Origin: an uncultured Prevotella sp.
Lineage (GTDB): Bacteria; Bacteroidota; Bacteroidia; Bacteroidales; Bacteroidaceae
Reading direction: 5' to 3'
DNA: 13,063 nucleotides
Assembly (NCBI GenBank): GCA_900544825.1
Contig: UQWP01000082.1
Location: 1-13,063, forward strand
Shown here: positions 5,986 to 13,063 of the stretch, piece after piece
How the letters are laid out: each line of letters starts with the position of its first letter
How positions within the stretch are numbered: the first letter of the stretch is position 1
Notes under the pieces: model-generated
Told to the model about the DNA's origin: nothing
The model's database searches: none
The model's input: the letters and a program-made list of their open reading frames with translations, nothing else
Position numbers and translations under genes: made by a program

Positions 5986-8900
5986 ATGAAGAAACAGCTA
6001 TTAGTTTTGCCGATGTTGTGCTTGGCAGCAAGCCCATCGCTTCAGGTTTCTGCAGCGGAGACGCTCAGCATGAGCATCCAGCAGCAAAAGGGCAATACCA
6101 TACAGGGTATTGTAGTTGACCAAAACGGTGAGCCTGTCATCGGCGCATCGGTAAGAGTGAAAGGTAGCAAGAATGGTACCGTCACCGATCTCGATGGCAA
6201 GTTTACACTCACTAATGCCAATGGAAATGTGGAGATTTCATATATTGGCTACAAGACTCAGACCCTCAAGAATCCTAAGGGCGGCAACCTCAAGATTACG
6301 CTCTCTGAGGATAACAATGCCTTGCAGGATGTCGTAGTAGTAGGTTACGGACAGCAGAAGAAGGCATCCCTTACTTCCGCCATCACCCAGATCAAGGGTG
6401 AGGAAGTGTTCAAGGACCGCTCCGTATCTTCTACAGCCGTAGCCCTTCAGGGTGAGATTCCTGGTTTGACCGTTACCCGCACCTCTACCCGTCCGGGTGA
6501 TGAAGGTGCAGCCTTCAAGATTCGTGGCGATATTTCCATCAATGGTAACTCCTCTCCACTCATCATCATTGATGGTGTTACGGGTTCCATCGACGAGTTG
6601 AACTCTATGAACGGCAACGATATCGAGAATATCTCCGTATTGAAGGATGCTTCCGCAGCCATCTACGGTTCACGTGCTGCGAGCGGTGTTATCCTCGTTA
6701 CTACCAAGCGTGGCAAGGAAGGCAAGGCACAGATTTCCTATCATGGTTCCTTCAGCCGTACCATCAATGGTATTCAGTCGCCATTGACCAACACCAGCGA
6801 ATGGCTCGACATGTTCTACGAGGCTCAGTATAACGATGCCAAGGTTACCTCAGGCGCTACGGACCCAGAGATGATCCACAAGAACATCAACTGGTGGATA
6901 TTCAACAGCTTCGGTGGTCCAACACTCGACGAGACCGATATCGATCCAGAGACTGGCAACCCTACCGTTTATAAGGGTGAGAAGCTCTTCAATGCGCTCC
7001 GTGCCGGCAAGGTACTGACTCTGCGTAATGGTAACAAGATAGAACGTTGGGATACCAACCAGAATATGATGGATGCCCTCTATGGACAAGCTAATTCGCA
7101 GAAGCACAATGTCAACATCTCGGGCGCAGACCAGCGATTCGGCTACAACCTCTCCCTGGGATACGAGAGTGCACAATCACAGTTGAAACCTGCTTACGAT
7201 GGTCAGCGCAAGTGGAGTGCCCGACTCAACTCCGACTACAAGGCAACAGAAGACTTAAAGTTTTCTACCAATATCGCATACGAGAAGCGTCATCGTCAGA
7301 CTCCTTCACAAGACCTGGGAGCGGGATGGATGGACCAGTGGTTCTGGCCTATCTACAATGAGAACGGTGACCCATACGATACCTTCTCAGGAAACCGCAA
7401 CCCTATCGGTGGCTTGCTCAACGGTGGTACCTATCACTACTATCTCACAACCTTGCGTGGCAACGTGCAGGGTACTTACGACTTCCATAAGCTGCTCAAG
7501 GGACTGACCCTGACTGGTAACGCCGCCTACAAGATGGTAGAAGAGAACAGTCAGCATACCTATTACAAGGTACAGTATTACGACTGGGTAGGAACTCCTA
7601 CCGGTAACAAGAAGAGTCCTGGCAGCATGGATCAGGTTAACAAGCGTTGGGAGAACATGAACCTCAGCGCTATGCTCAACTACAAGAATACCTTTGCCAA
7701 CGTACACAACGTGGCAGCCATGCTGGGTATGACCGCAGAACAGGAAACCTACAAAGGTCTCTCCGCATCCAGAAACAAGGGACCTCTCTTCGAGGGTTCA
7801 GGTCTGGAAGACTTAGATATGTTCCAGGGAGGTGACAACAACGGCGCAGGCGGTGGCAAGAATTCATGGGGATTGGTATCTTACATCACCCGTCTGAACT
7901 ACGATTACGACAATCGCTATGCTGTCGAGTTCCTGGGTCGCCGAGATGGTTCATCCAAGCTGGCAACCAACCAGCGCTGGAAGAACTTCTACTCTGTATC
8001 AGGCTACTGGCGTATCTCTGGCGAGAAGTGGATGAAGAGCCTCACCTGGCTCAACGACTTGAAGCTCCGCTACAACTATGGTAAGACGGGTAGCGTGGAA
8101 GGCATCGGCAACTACGAGCGTTATGCAACTCTCTCTACCGGCAGCACCATCCTCGGTATCAATCCTAGCGCACATACCACCATGTGGCTGGGCGGTATGA
8201 CCAGCGACCAGCGCAGTTGGGAGACCATCGAGAGCCATAACTTCGGTCTCGACTTCACCCTGCTGAACAACCGCTTGAGTGGATCGTTCGATTACTTCAT
8301 CAAGAACAATACGGGTATGTTTATCAGCGTAGAGTATCCTCAGGTACTCGGAGCCAGCGCTCCTAAGGTAAACGATGGTAAGTTTGGTGCCCGCGGTTGG
8401 GAGTTTGCCATCAACTGGCGCGACAAGATTGGCGAAGTGAAGTACAATGTTGGCTTCAACCTTGCAGATGCCCGCTCTGAGGTGAAGAAACTCACCAACA
8501 ACGAGAATGTGCCAAACGCAGGTTTGAACTCCAACAGACTGATAGGCAAGCCTCGCAACTCCATCTACGTATATAAGACCGACGGACTGTTCCAGAATCA
8601 GGCAGAAGTAGATGCATACTACGATAAATATTATTGGAACGCTGACCACACAGGTCCAAAGGAAGGCAACGTCCTCCCTGCTCCTGGTAAGCAGAAGACC
8701 AATACTCTGCGTCCTGGAGCCCGCAAGGTGGTTGATCTCGATGGTGATGGTGTCATCACCCGTGATGATATTTACTATGCAGGCGATGCTGCCCCACGCC
8801 TCTCCTTCGGTATCAAGGCAGGCTTGGAGTGGAAGGGTATCGACTTCAGCGCATTCTTCCAGGGCATCGGCAAGCAGAAGATTCTGCGCACAGGTAATAT

Positions 8901-9279
8901 GTATGCACCATGGGTTGTAAACTATACAAGACAGAATGTATCCTTCATGGGCAAGATGTGGAGCGAGGAAAACCCGAATGCCGAATATGCCATAGCCTCT
9001 CGCGACGCGGCCTTCAACAGGTGGAACTATCAGAACAAGGACGTGAGCGTACAGAACAACAAGTACATCCGTCTGAAGTCACTCGTTGTAGGCTATACCC
9101 TGCCAAAGGCATGGACCTCAAAGGCTGGCATCAACAAGCTGAGAGTTTACTTCTCTGGCGATGACCTCTGGGAGTGGACCAAGGTAAAGGATGGATACGA
9201 TCCAGAATATGGTGAAGCATCCAACAATACCTTCCCATTCAGCCGCCAGCTTACATTCGGTCTCGACTTGACATTCTAA
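5986..9279 (+). CDS. SusC/RagA-family TonB-linked outer membrane transporter
   Basis: This TonB-dependent barrel is predicted to import glycan fragments across the outer membrane, with the downstream SusD as its lid. It has 1097 aa, within the usual SusC range. Visible parts are a signal peptide at 1-23 (basic start, hydrophobic core, VSA before AE), a carboxypeptidase-regulatory-like domain at about 37-108 (GIVVDQNGEPVIGASV, then GTVTDLDGKFTL), a Ton-box-like segment LQDVVVVGYG at 113-122, a plug domain at about 125-245 (including the IYGSRAASGVILVTTKRG stretch), and a beta-barrel to the terminal aromatic LTFGLDLTF. The ATG at 5986 follows AAGAAAG and begins a good signal peptide. It lies divergent to the HTCS gene and heads a susC-susD-hydrolase operon. 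The cargo cannot be deduced from SusC itself. Confidence 0.97.
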   Translation: MKKQLLVLPMLCLAASPSLQVSAAETLSMSIQQQKGNTIQGIVVDQNGEPVIGASVRVKGSKNGTVTDLDGKFTLTNANGNVEISYIGYKTQTLKNPKGGNLKITLSEDNNALQDVVVVGYGQQKKASLTSAITQIKGEEVFKDRSVSSTAVALQGEIPGLTVTRTSTRPGDEGAAFKIRGDISINGNSSPLIIIDGVTGSIDELNSMNGNDIENISVLKDASAAIYGSRAASGVILVTTKRGKEGKAQISYHGSFSRTINGIQSPLTNTSEWLDMFYEAQYNDAKVTSGATDPEMIHKNINWWIFNSFGGPTLDETDIDPETGNPTVYKGEKLFNALRAGKVLTLRNGNKIERWDTNQNMMDALYGQANSQKHNVNISGADQRFGYNLSLGYESAQSQLKPAYDGQRKWSARLNSDYKATEDLKFSTNIAYEKRHRQTPSQDLGAGWMDQWFWPIYNENGDPYDTFSGNRNPIGGLLNGGTYHYYLTTLRGNVQGTYDFHKLLKGLTLTGNAAYKMVEENSQHTYYKVQYYDWVGTPTGNKKSPGSMDQVNKRWENMNLSAMLNYKNTFANVHNVAAMLGMTAEQETYKGLSASRNKGPLFEGSGLEDLDMFQGGDNNGAGGGKNSWGLVSYITRLNYDYDNRYAVEFLGRRDGSSKLATNQRWKNFYSVSGYWRISGEKWMKSLTWLNDLKLRYNYGKTGSVEGIGNYERYATLSTGSTILGINPSAHTTMWLGGMTSDQRSWETIESHNFGLDFTLLNNRLSGSFDYFIKNNTGMFISVEYPQVLGASAPKVNDGKFGARGWEFAINWRDKIGEVKYNVGFNLADARSEVKKLTNNENVPNAGLNSNRLIGKPRNSIYVYKTDGLFQNQAEVDAYYDKYYWNADHTGPKEGNVLPAPGKQKTNTLRPGARKVVDLDGDGVITRDDIYYAGDAAPRLSFGIKAGLEWKGIDFSAFFQGIGKQKILRTGNMYAPWVVNYTRQNVSFMGKMWSEENPNAEYAIASRDAAFNRWNYQNKDVSVQNNKYIRLKSLVVGYTLPKAWTSKAGINKLRVYFSGDDLWEWTKVKDGYDPEYGEASNNTFPFSRQLTFGLDLTF

Positions 9280-9290
9280 AGTGAAGAAAA

Positions 9291-9320
9291 GAAACAATTA
9301 TTTTAAAAGGAAACAATTAT
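9291..9320 (+). repeat. duplicated 11-mer at the susD translation start
   Basis: GAAACAATTAT occurs at 9291-9301 and again at 9310-9320, where it runs into the susD ATG at 9319. The second copy overlaps AAAAGG, the likely ribosome-binding region. The first copy reads ATT where the second has ATG. This looks like a short duplication of the initiation region in the 39-nt susC-susD gap. Confidence 0.45.
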
Positions 9321-11337
9321 GAAATCAAATATAACAAAATTGTTGATGGCTTCAGCACTCGTAGCAGGTGTGACCTCCTGTAGCGACTTCCTCGAAAAGG
9401 AACCATTATCCAGCGCTACCGAAGCCATCGCATTCAAGAATGCAACCCAGTTCCAGCAGGCTGCCGACCGCTTTGTTGACCTGATGGGTGGTTGGGACTA
9501 CAATAAGTGGGATGGCGGTACCGACATCACAGGTCTCGGTTCCAATGGCGGCGGTTCTGCTCCAGAGAACAGCGGAAACTGGAGTGACAACTACAACAAC
9601 ATCCGCCAATACAACATCCTGCTGAAAAAGGCAGATGAATACACCGGCGACAAGAAAGCCATCAATGCCTCGGTAGGTACAGCCTACTTCTTCCGTGGCA
9701 TGGCTTACTTCGAACTGTTGCAGCACTTTGGCGGTGTACCTGTCATCGACCATGTACTCGATGTAAACGACGAGGCACTCTATGGTCCTCGCAAGAGCCG
9801 CTACGAGGTATTCAACTTCCTGGTAGCCGACCTCCGCAAAGCCATCGAACTTCTCCCTAAAGAGACAGCCATCGCAGCTGCCGACAAGGGACGCATCAGC
9901 AAGGAGGCTGCTCAGGCTTACCTGGGAAGAGTACTTCTCTATGAGGCAACTTGGGAGAAATACGTACCAACCATCAACTACGACCTGGATGGTGACGGCA
10001 CCGAGAAGGGTGCAGGTACAGCCAAGCCTCAGGGTTATCCATCTGTTACCGACATGCTGACCGAATCAAAGAACATGTCGAAGGCGGTGATGGATGAGGC
10101 GAAGAACAATGGCACTTATGCCCTCTGGAACGAGTGCGACTCGCTGAGCTACTACTACCTCTTTAATATAGATGACAAGGGTGGCAACGTATCCAACCCT
10201 TGGGGAAAGGGAAAGAGCACCAACAAGGAGTTCATCATCTACAAGAAATATGACTACGACTTGAAGCGCGTGGGCAAGAACATCGGTCATACTGTACAGA
10301 CCTGGCAGGGCGTTGGCATCAGCACCCAGTTTGGCGAGTCATTCCTCTGCCGCAACGGATTGCCTATCCGCATCAGTTACACAGGCGACATGAAGGATGC
10401 CCAGAACAACCCAGAGTTTGAGGGATGGGGAACCTTCGCAGGCGAGTACCACAACCGCGACTACCGATTCGTAGGCAGCACCTGGTGTCCTGACCGTGTA
10501 AGCTGGGGTAACCGCCCGGAATACAGCACTCCTCATGCAGAGGCTGACGGCAAACCTTACCCAGAGCCATTGGTAGTGAAGAACAATGATGAATACGATT
10601 CGTCAGACCCTGCTTACTCCAGCGTTCGTGGTGTGTTCTATCCAAGTCTCCGTGGCAATACCACCTTCTATGGATATGGCAGCCGCAAGTACAATCCGGA
10701 AGGAACCCGTGCAGACAAGACGGAGTCACCTGATTGGCCTATCCTTCGCCTTGCCGAGGTATACCTAAACTATGCCGAAGCAACCTGCGAGCTGGGCAAC
10801 GGTCAGATTTCTGATGCTGATCTCGACATCTCCATCAATCTGCTCCGCGACCGTGCCCGTGTAGCTCACCTCAGCAATGCCCTCATCAAGGATGTATGGG
10901 ATGCAGGATGGTGGGATTACAAAACCAACAAGACCGTCTGCCACAAGATGACCATGCTCGATGAGATTCGCCGTGAGCGTGCCTGCGAACTCTTCGGAGA
11001 AGGCTTCCGCATGAATGACCTGAAGCGTTGGGGTATCGCACAGATCAACCTCCGCGGACAGAAGTTGGGTCGCCACGTATTGAATACAGCTTACACCACC
11101 AACAAGTGTAACGACAACCAGTACTTCGGCGAGCCTTGCTACTACCCAGAGAAGTATCCTACCCAGTATGGTTTGTATGATGAGAGTGCCGGCGTAAGCA
11201 AGGATGACCCAGACTATGGCCGTACCATCGCAGTACTCGCAGAGAACCTGCATTGGACCCAGCGCGACTATCTTGATGCCATCCCATTGCAGCAGATCCG
11301 TCTGAACCCTGCGTTGACACAGAACCCTGGCTGGTAA
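9319..11337 (+). CDS. SusD/RagB-family surface glycan-binding lipoprotein
   Basis: This outer-surface lipoprotein is predicted to bind the target glycan and cap the SusC barrel. Its 672 aa include a lipoprotein signal peptide with lipobox VTSC (C21 lipidated), followed by SDFLEKEP, an acidic stretch resembling the surface-export signal of Bacteroidota lipoproteins. A TPR-like helical core follows, with AYFFRGMAYFELLQHFGGVPV at about 122-142 and GRISKEAAQAYLGRVLLYEA at about 191-210. The C-terminal RagB/SusD signatures are ILRLAEVYLNYAEA (475-488) and EIRRERACELFGEGFR (549-564), ending in IPLQQIRLNPALTQNPGW. It is longer than many SusD proteins (roughly 500-600 aa), with extra loops in the middle and C-terminal parts. 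It follows susC after 39 nt. The ATG at 9319 is supported by the upstream AAAAGG and by the lipoprotein signal. Confidence 0.96.
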   Translation: MKSNITKLLMASALVAGVTSCSDFLEKEPLSSATEAIAFKNATQFQQAADRFVDLMGGWDYNKWDGGTDITGLGSNGGGSAPENSGNWSDNYNNIRQYNILLKKADEYTGDKKAINASVGTAYFFRGMAYFELLQHFGGVPVIDHVLDVNDEALYGPRKSRYEVFNFLVADLRKAIELLPKETAIAAADKGRISKEAAQAYLGRVLLYEATWEKYVPTINYDLDGDGTEKGAGTAKPQGYPSVTDMLTESKNMSKAVMDEAKNNGTYALWNECDSLSYYYLFNIDDKGGNVSNPWGKGKSTNKEFIIYKKYDYDLKRVGKNIGHTVQTWQGVGISTQFGESFLCRNGLPIRISYTGDMKDAQNNPEFEGWGTFAGEYHNRDYRFVGSTWCPDRVSWGNRPEYSTPHAEADGKPYPEPLVVKNNDEYDSSDPAYSSVRGVFYPSLRGNTTFYGYGSRKYNPEGTRADKTESPDWPILRLAEVYLNYAEATCELGNGQISDADLDISINLLRDRARVAHLSNALIKDVWDAGWWDYKTNKTVCHKMTMLDEIRRERACELFGEGFRMNDLKRWGIAQINLRGQKLGRHVLNTAYTTNKCNDNQYFGEPCYYPEKYPTQYGLYDESAGVSKDDPDYGRTIAVLAENLHWTQRDYLDAIPLQQIRLNPALTQNPGW

Positions 11338-11371
11338 AATCACAACGCAGACGAATGGAAAAATAAAAAAG

Positions 11372-11395
11372 CCCTAGAGAGAAAAGTCTCTAGGG
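11372..11395 (-). terminator. hairpin with T-tract facing the minus strand, after susD
   Basis: CCCTAGAGA (11372-11380) and TCTCTAGGG (11387-11395) form a perfect 9-bp stem with a 6-nt loop. On the plus strand it is followed by GTAAGAGAAA, with no T-run. On the minus strand the stem is followed by CTTTTTTATTTTT, a good intrinsic-terminator tail. It would thus stop leftward (antisense) transcription heading into susD. For the plus-strand operon it may only protect or separate the susCD and hydrolase parts of the transcript. Confidence 0.6.
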
Positions 11396-11410
11396 GTAAG
11401 AGAAATCTTC

Positions 11411-11490
11411 GTTCATAAGCTTTGAACCTATGTTCAAAAGTTCTGAATACACATTCAAAACTTATGAACGTACATTCAAAACTTTTGAAC
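11411..11490. repeat. 21-bp tandem repeat with palindromic half-sites between susD and the hydrolase
   Basis: Three full 21-bp units lie at 11424-11444, 11445-11465 and 11466-11486, flanked by a partial unit at 11411-11423 and a final GAAC at 11487-11490. Each unit has the form GAAY-N4-RTTC followed by AAAA and a five-base tail (GTTCT, CTTAT, CTTTT). Across unit borders they form palindromes such as TTCAAAACTTTTGAA (11475-11489). The 21-bp period is two helical turns, so the half-sites share one helix face. It lies 57 bp before the hydrolase ATG. Read in the hydrolase frame it encodes a seven-residue repeat (FKxxExT). I favour a regulatory or replication-slippage repeat over coding. Confidence 0.8.
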
Positions 11491-11546
11491 GGAGATTTTC
11501 AGTAATGATAAGAACAAATACATTATCCAAGAAATACTCTTTCTAT

Positions 11547-12983
11547 ATGAAGAAGATATTAACAACATTAACGCTGTGCCTCATCGCCCTATCGATGACA
11601 GCCAAGGGGCATACGGCGGCGAATAACCGTCTGGTAATTGCCAAAGCACCTGCTGGCATCGAGCTCAAGAAAGACTTCGAGGTAAAAGCCCGCATCGCAA
11701 ACGGCGAATGGAAAGCCATCGACACCTACGCCTTCAAGGTAGATAGGGTGGCGAATGCCAAGCACAATGTGGAGGTCTCATCCGTGGCTAAGTTTGAGTT
11801 TGAAGGAAAAGTTGAAATACAGGTAAAGAGCATTGCTCAAGATATCAAGAGTTTCAAGATTCGTCCTAACTCCTACAGAATTGAGGCTAAGCAGGAGGGC
11901 AACACGTTGACATTCTCTCTCGACCGCCCCCGCTACCTCTCCGTAGAAATCAACGGCAATATCTACCAGAATCTCCAGATCTTCGCAGACAATATTTTAG
12001 AAAAACCAAAGGTAAAGAAGAAGAAAGACCTGATGTATTTCGGACCGGGTGTTCACGATTTCAAGGGCGATTCCATCCACATCGCATCAGGCAAGACTGT
12101 TTTCATTGATAACGGAGCCGTTATCAAGGGTTGGTTATCCACCTACGGCTCTAGGGACGTAAAGATTCTCGGTCACGGCATAGTAATGCCGGGTCATCAT
12201 GAGGGTATCATGGTGAGATACAGCAAGAACGTGTATATCGAAGGTCCTCTCACCACCCAGTTACCTATCGGCGGCAGCGATTCCGTGACCGTGAAGAATG
12301 CCAAGGTGATGAGCTGGTATGGCTGGGGCGACGGCTTCAACATCTTTGCCAGCAACAACATCTATCAGGAGCATCTCTTCGCCCGTACCAGCGACGACTG
12401 CTCTACCATCTACTGCACCCGCAAGAAATATCATGGTGGTTGCAGGAACATCACCATCAAGGATTTCGTGATGTGGGCAGACGTGGCTCACCCTATCATG
12501 ATAGGTCTGCACAGCGAGACGCCTGAGAACGAGGAAATCAGCAATGTGCTCTATGATAACATCGACATCCTGGAGCACGCCGAAAACCAGATAGACTATC
12601 AGGGCTGCATCGGCATCAACAATGGCGACAACATCCTGGTAAAGGGCGTTACCTTCCAGAACTTCCACATCGACAACATCCGCAAGGGTATGCTCTTCAA
12701 TATGCGTGTATGCTTCAACAAGAAGTACTGTTCTGCGCCAGGCAGAGGCATCGAGGATATCACCCTGCGCAACATCGCCTACACCGGAGAAGCTCCCAAC
12801 ATGGGCATCATCGCCGGTTACGACCAGAGCCGCAAGGTGAAGAACATCCGCTTCGAGAACTTCACCATCAACGGCAAGGTGATTTCGGATGACATGCCAG
12901 GAAAGCCAAAGTGGTACAAGACCGCAGATATGGCGAATATCTACGTGAACGACCACGTGGATAACATTACATTCAGCAAATAA
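11547..12983 (+). CDS. secreted right-handed beta-helix glycoside hydrolase, clan GH-N-like (GH49/GH28-like)
   Basis: This 478-aa protein is predicted to be a periplasmic polysaccharide hydrolase. It has a signal peptide at about 1-19 or slightly longer (MKKILTTLTLCLIALSMTA) with no lipobox, an N-terminal beta-rich domain at about 25-155, then YFGPGVH (164-170) and parallel beta-helix rungs to the C-terminus. Candidate catalytic acids are D262 in GWGDGFN and D283/D284 in RTSDDCS. GH28 and GH49 use a comparable Asp plus Asp-Asp arrangement with about 19-21 residues between them. A GH28-type HG loop at the usual distance is not seen, and the N-terminal beta domain is more like GH49 dextranases, so substrate is open. 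Starts at 11430 and 11505 are in frame; the latter has GGAG 10 nt upstream. I chose 11547 because it gives a standard signal peptide. It is the last gene of the susCD operon. Confidence 0.82.
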   Translation: MKKILTTLTLCLIALSMTAKGHTAANNRLVIAKAPAGIELKKDFEVKARIANGEWKAIDTYAFKVDRVANAKHNVEVSSVAKFEFEGKVEIQVKSIAQDIKSFKIRPNSYRIEAKQEGNTLTFSLDRPRYLSVEINGNIYQNLQIFADNILEKPKVKKKKDLMYFGPGVHDFKGDSIHIASGKTVFIDNGAVIKGWLSTYGSRDVKILGHGIVMPGHHEGIMVRYSKNVYIEGPLTTQLPIGGSDSVTVKNAKVMSWYGWGDGFNIFASNNIYQEHLFARTSDDCSTIYCTRKKYHGGCRNITIKDFVMWADVAHPIMIGLHSETPENEEISNVLYDNIDILEHAENQIDYQGCIGINNGDNILVKGVTFQNFHIDNIRKGMLFNMRVCFNKKYCSAPGRGIEDITLRNIAYTGEAPNMGIIAGYDQSRKVKNIRFENFTINGKVISDDMPGKPKWYKTADMANIYVNDHVDNITFSK

Positions 12984-13018
12984 TTCTACTTACAATCTAC
13001 GTTGATATATAAATCGAG

Positions 13019-13059
13019 TAGGAGGTAAACACTAATCATAGGTGTTTATCTCCTATTTT
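13019..13059 (+). terminator. intrinsic terminator closing the susCD-hydrolase operon
   Basis: TAGGAGGTAAACAC (13019-13032) pairs with GTGTTTATCTCCTA (13042-13055) to give a 14-bp stem with one G-U pair and a 9-nt loop, followed by TTTT. It lies 35 nt after the hydrolase stop codon and marks the right end of the locus. Confidence 0.85.
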
Positions 13060-13063
13060 CATG

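Noticed and set aside
7999..8649. 216-aa open frame on the minus strand inside susC, and similar frames inside susD and the hydrolase
   Set aside because: They are antisense to well-supported genes, rich in Val/Leu/Ala as expected for reverse-complement frames, and have no family features.
9961..9972. Further copy of the TACGTACCAACC motif
   Set aside because: It lies within susD coding sequence (encoding YVPT) with no paired copy at 22-24 bp; probably chance.
11411..11490. CRISPR array
   Set aside because: Units are contiguous 21-mers with no unique spacers and no cas genes nearby.

Overview
The window looks like a Bacteroidota chromosome, most likely a Prevotella/Segatella-type gut or oral species. 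The evidence is a SusC/SusD pair with a divergent hybrid two-component regulator (HTCS), Bacteroidota-style promoters (TTTG about 20 nt upstream of TAnnTTTG), AT-rich leaders with weak Shine-Dalgarno signals, and protein sequences typical of the group. The genus is inferred, not shown. No tRNA, rRNA, CRISPR array, transposase or integrase was seen.

Left block (about 114-1723, minus strand): an ECF-type RNA polymerase sigma factor is followed by a 111-aa protein with three predicted membrane segments and a stand-alone ABC ATPase. Spacing is 26 nt between the first two genes, and the second and third overlap, so they probably form one operon. A good TACCTTTG -7 box lies in front of the sigma gene, with a 22-bp-period direct repeat upstream of it. 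No FecR-like anti-sigma gene is present. Bases 1-113 hold no gene or signal I can support.

Middle (1768-5769, minus strand): a complete 1333-aa HTCS carries a signal peptide, a beta-propeller periplasmic sensor, a Y_Y_Y domain, one membrane segment, HisKA/HATPase, a receiver and an AraC-type HTH. Its H-box has Leu where Pro is nearly invariant. The 216-bp divergent region (5770-5985) holds a near-perfect HTCS promoter, an 8-bp hairpin in the HTCS leader, and a 30-bp inverted repeat upstream of susC that is a candidate HTCS operator.

Right block (5986-12983, plus strand): SusC, then SusD after a 39-nt gap, then a secreted right-handed beta-helix glycoside hydrolase that looks like clan GH-N (GH49/GH28). 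The locus ends in a strong hairpin plus T-run at 13019-13059. It therefore reads as a very small polysaccharide utilization locus (PUL): HTCS senses a glycan fragment in the periplasm, SusC/SusD import the glycan across the outer membrane, and one beta-helix enzyme cleaves it in the periplasm. No SusE/F-like surface binding protein or second enzyme is visible.

The least explained stretch is the 209-bp gap between susD and the hydrolase (11338-11546). It holds a 9-bp-stem hairpin whose T-tract faces the minus strand, followed by a 21-bp-period tandem repeat with palindromic half-sites. The reading frame of the hydrolase stays open through that repeat.
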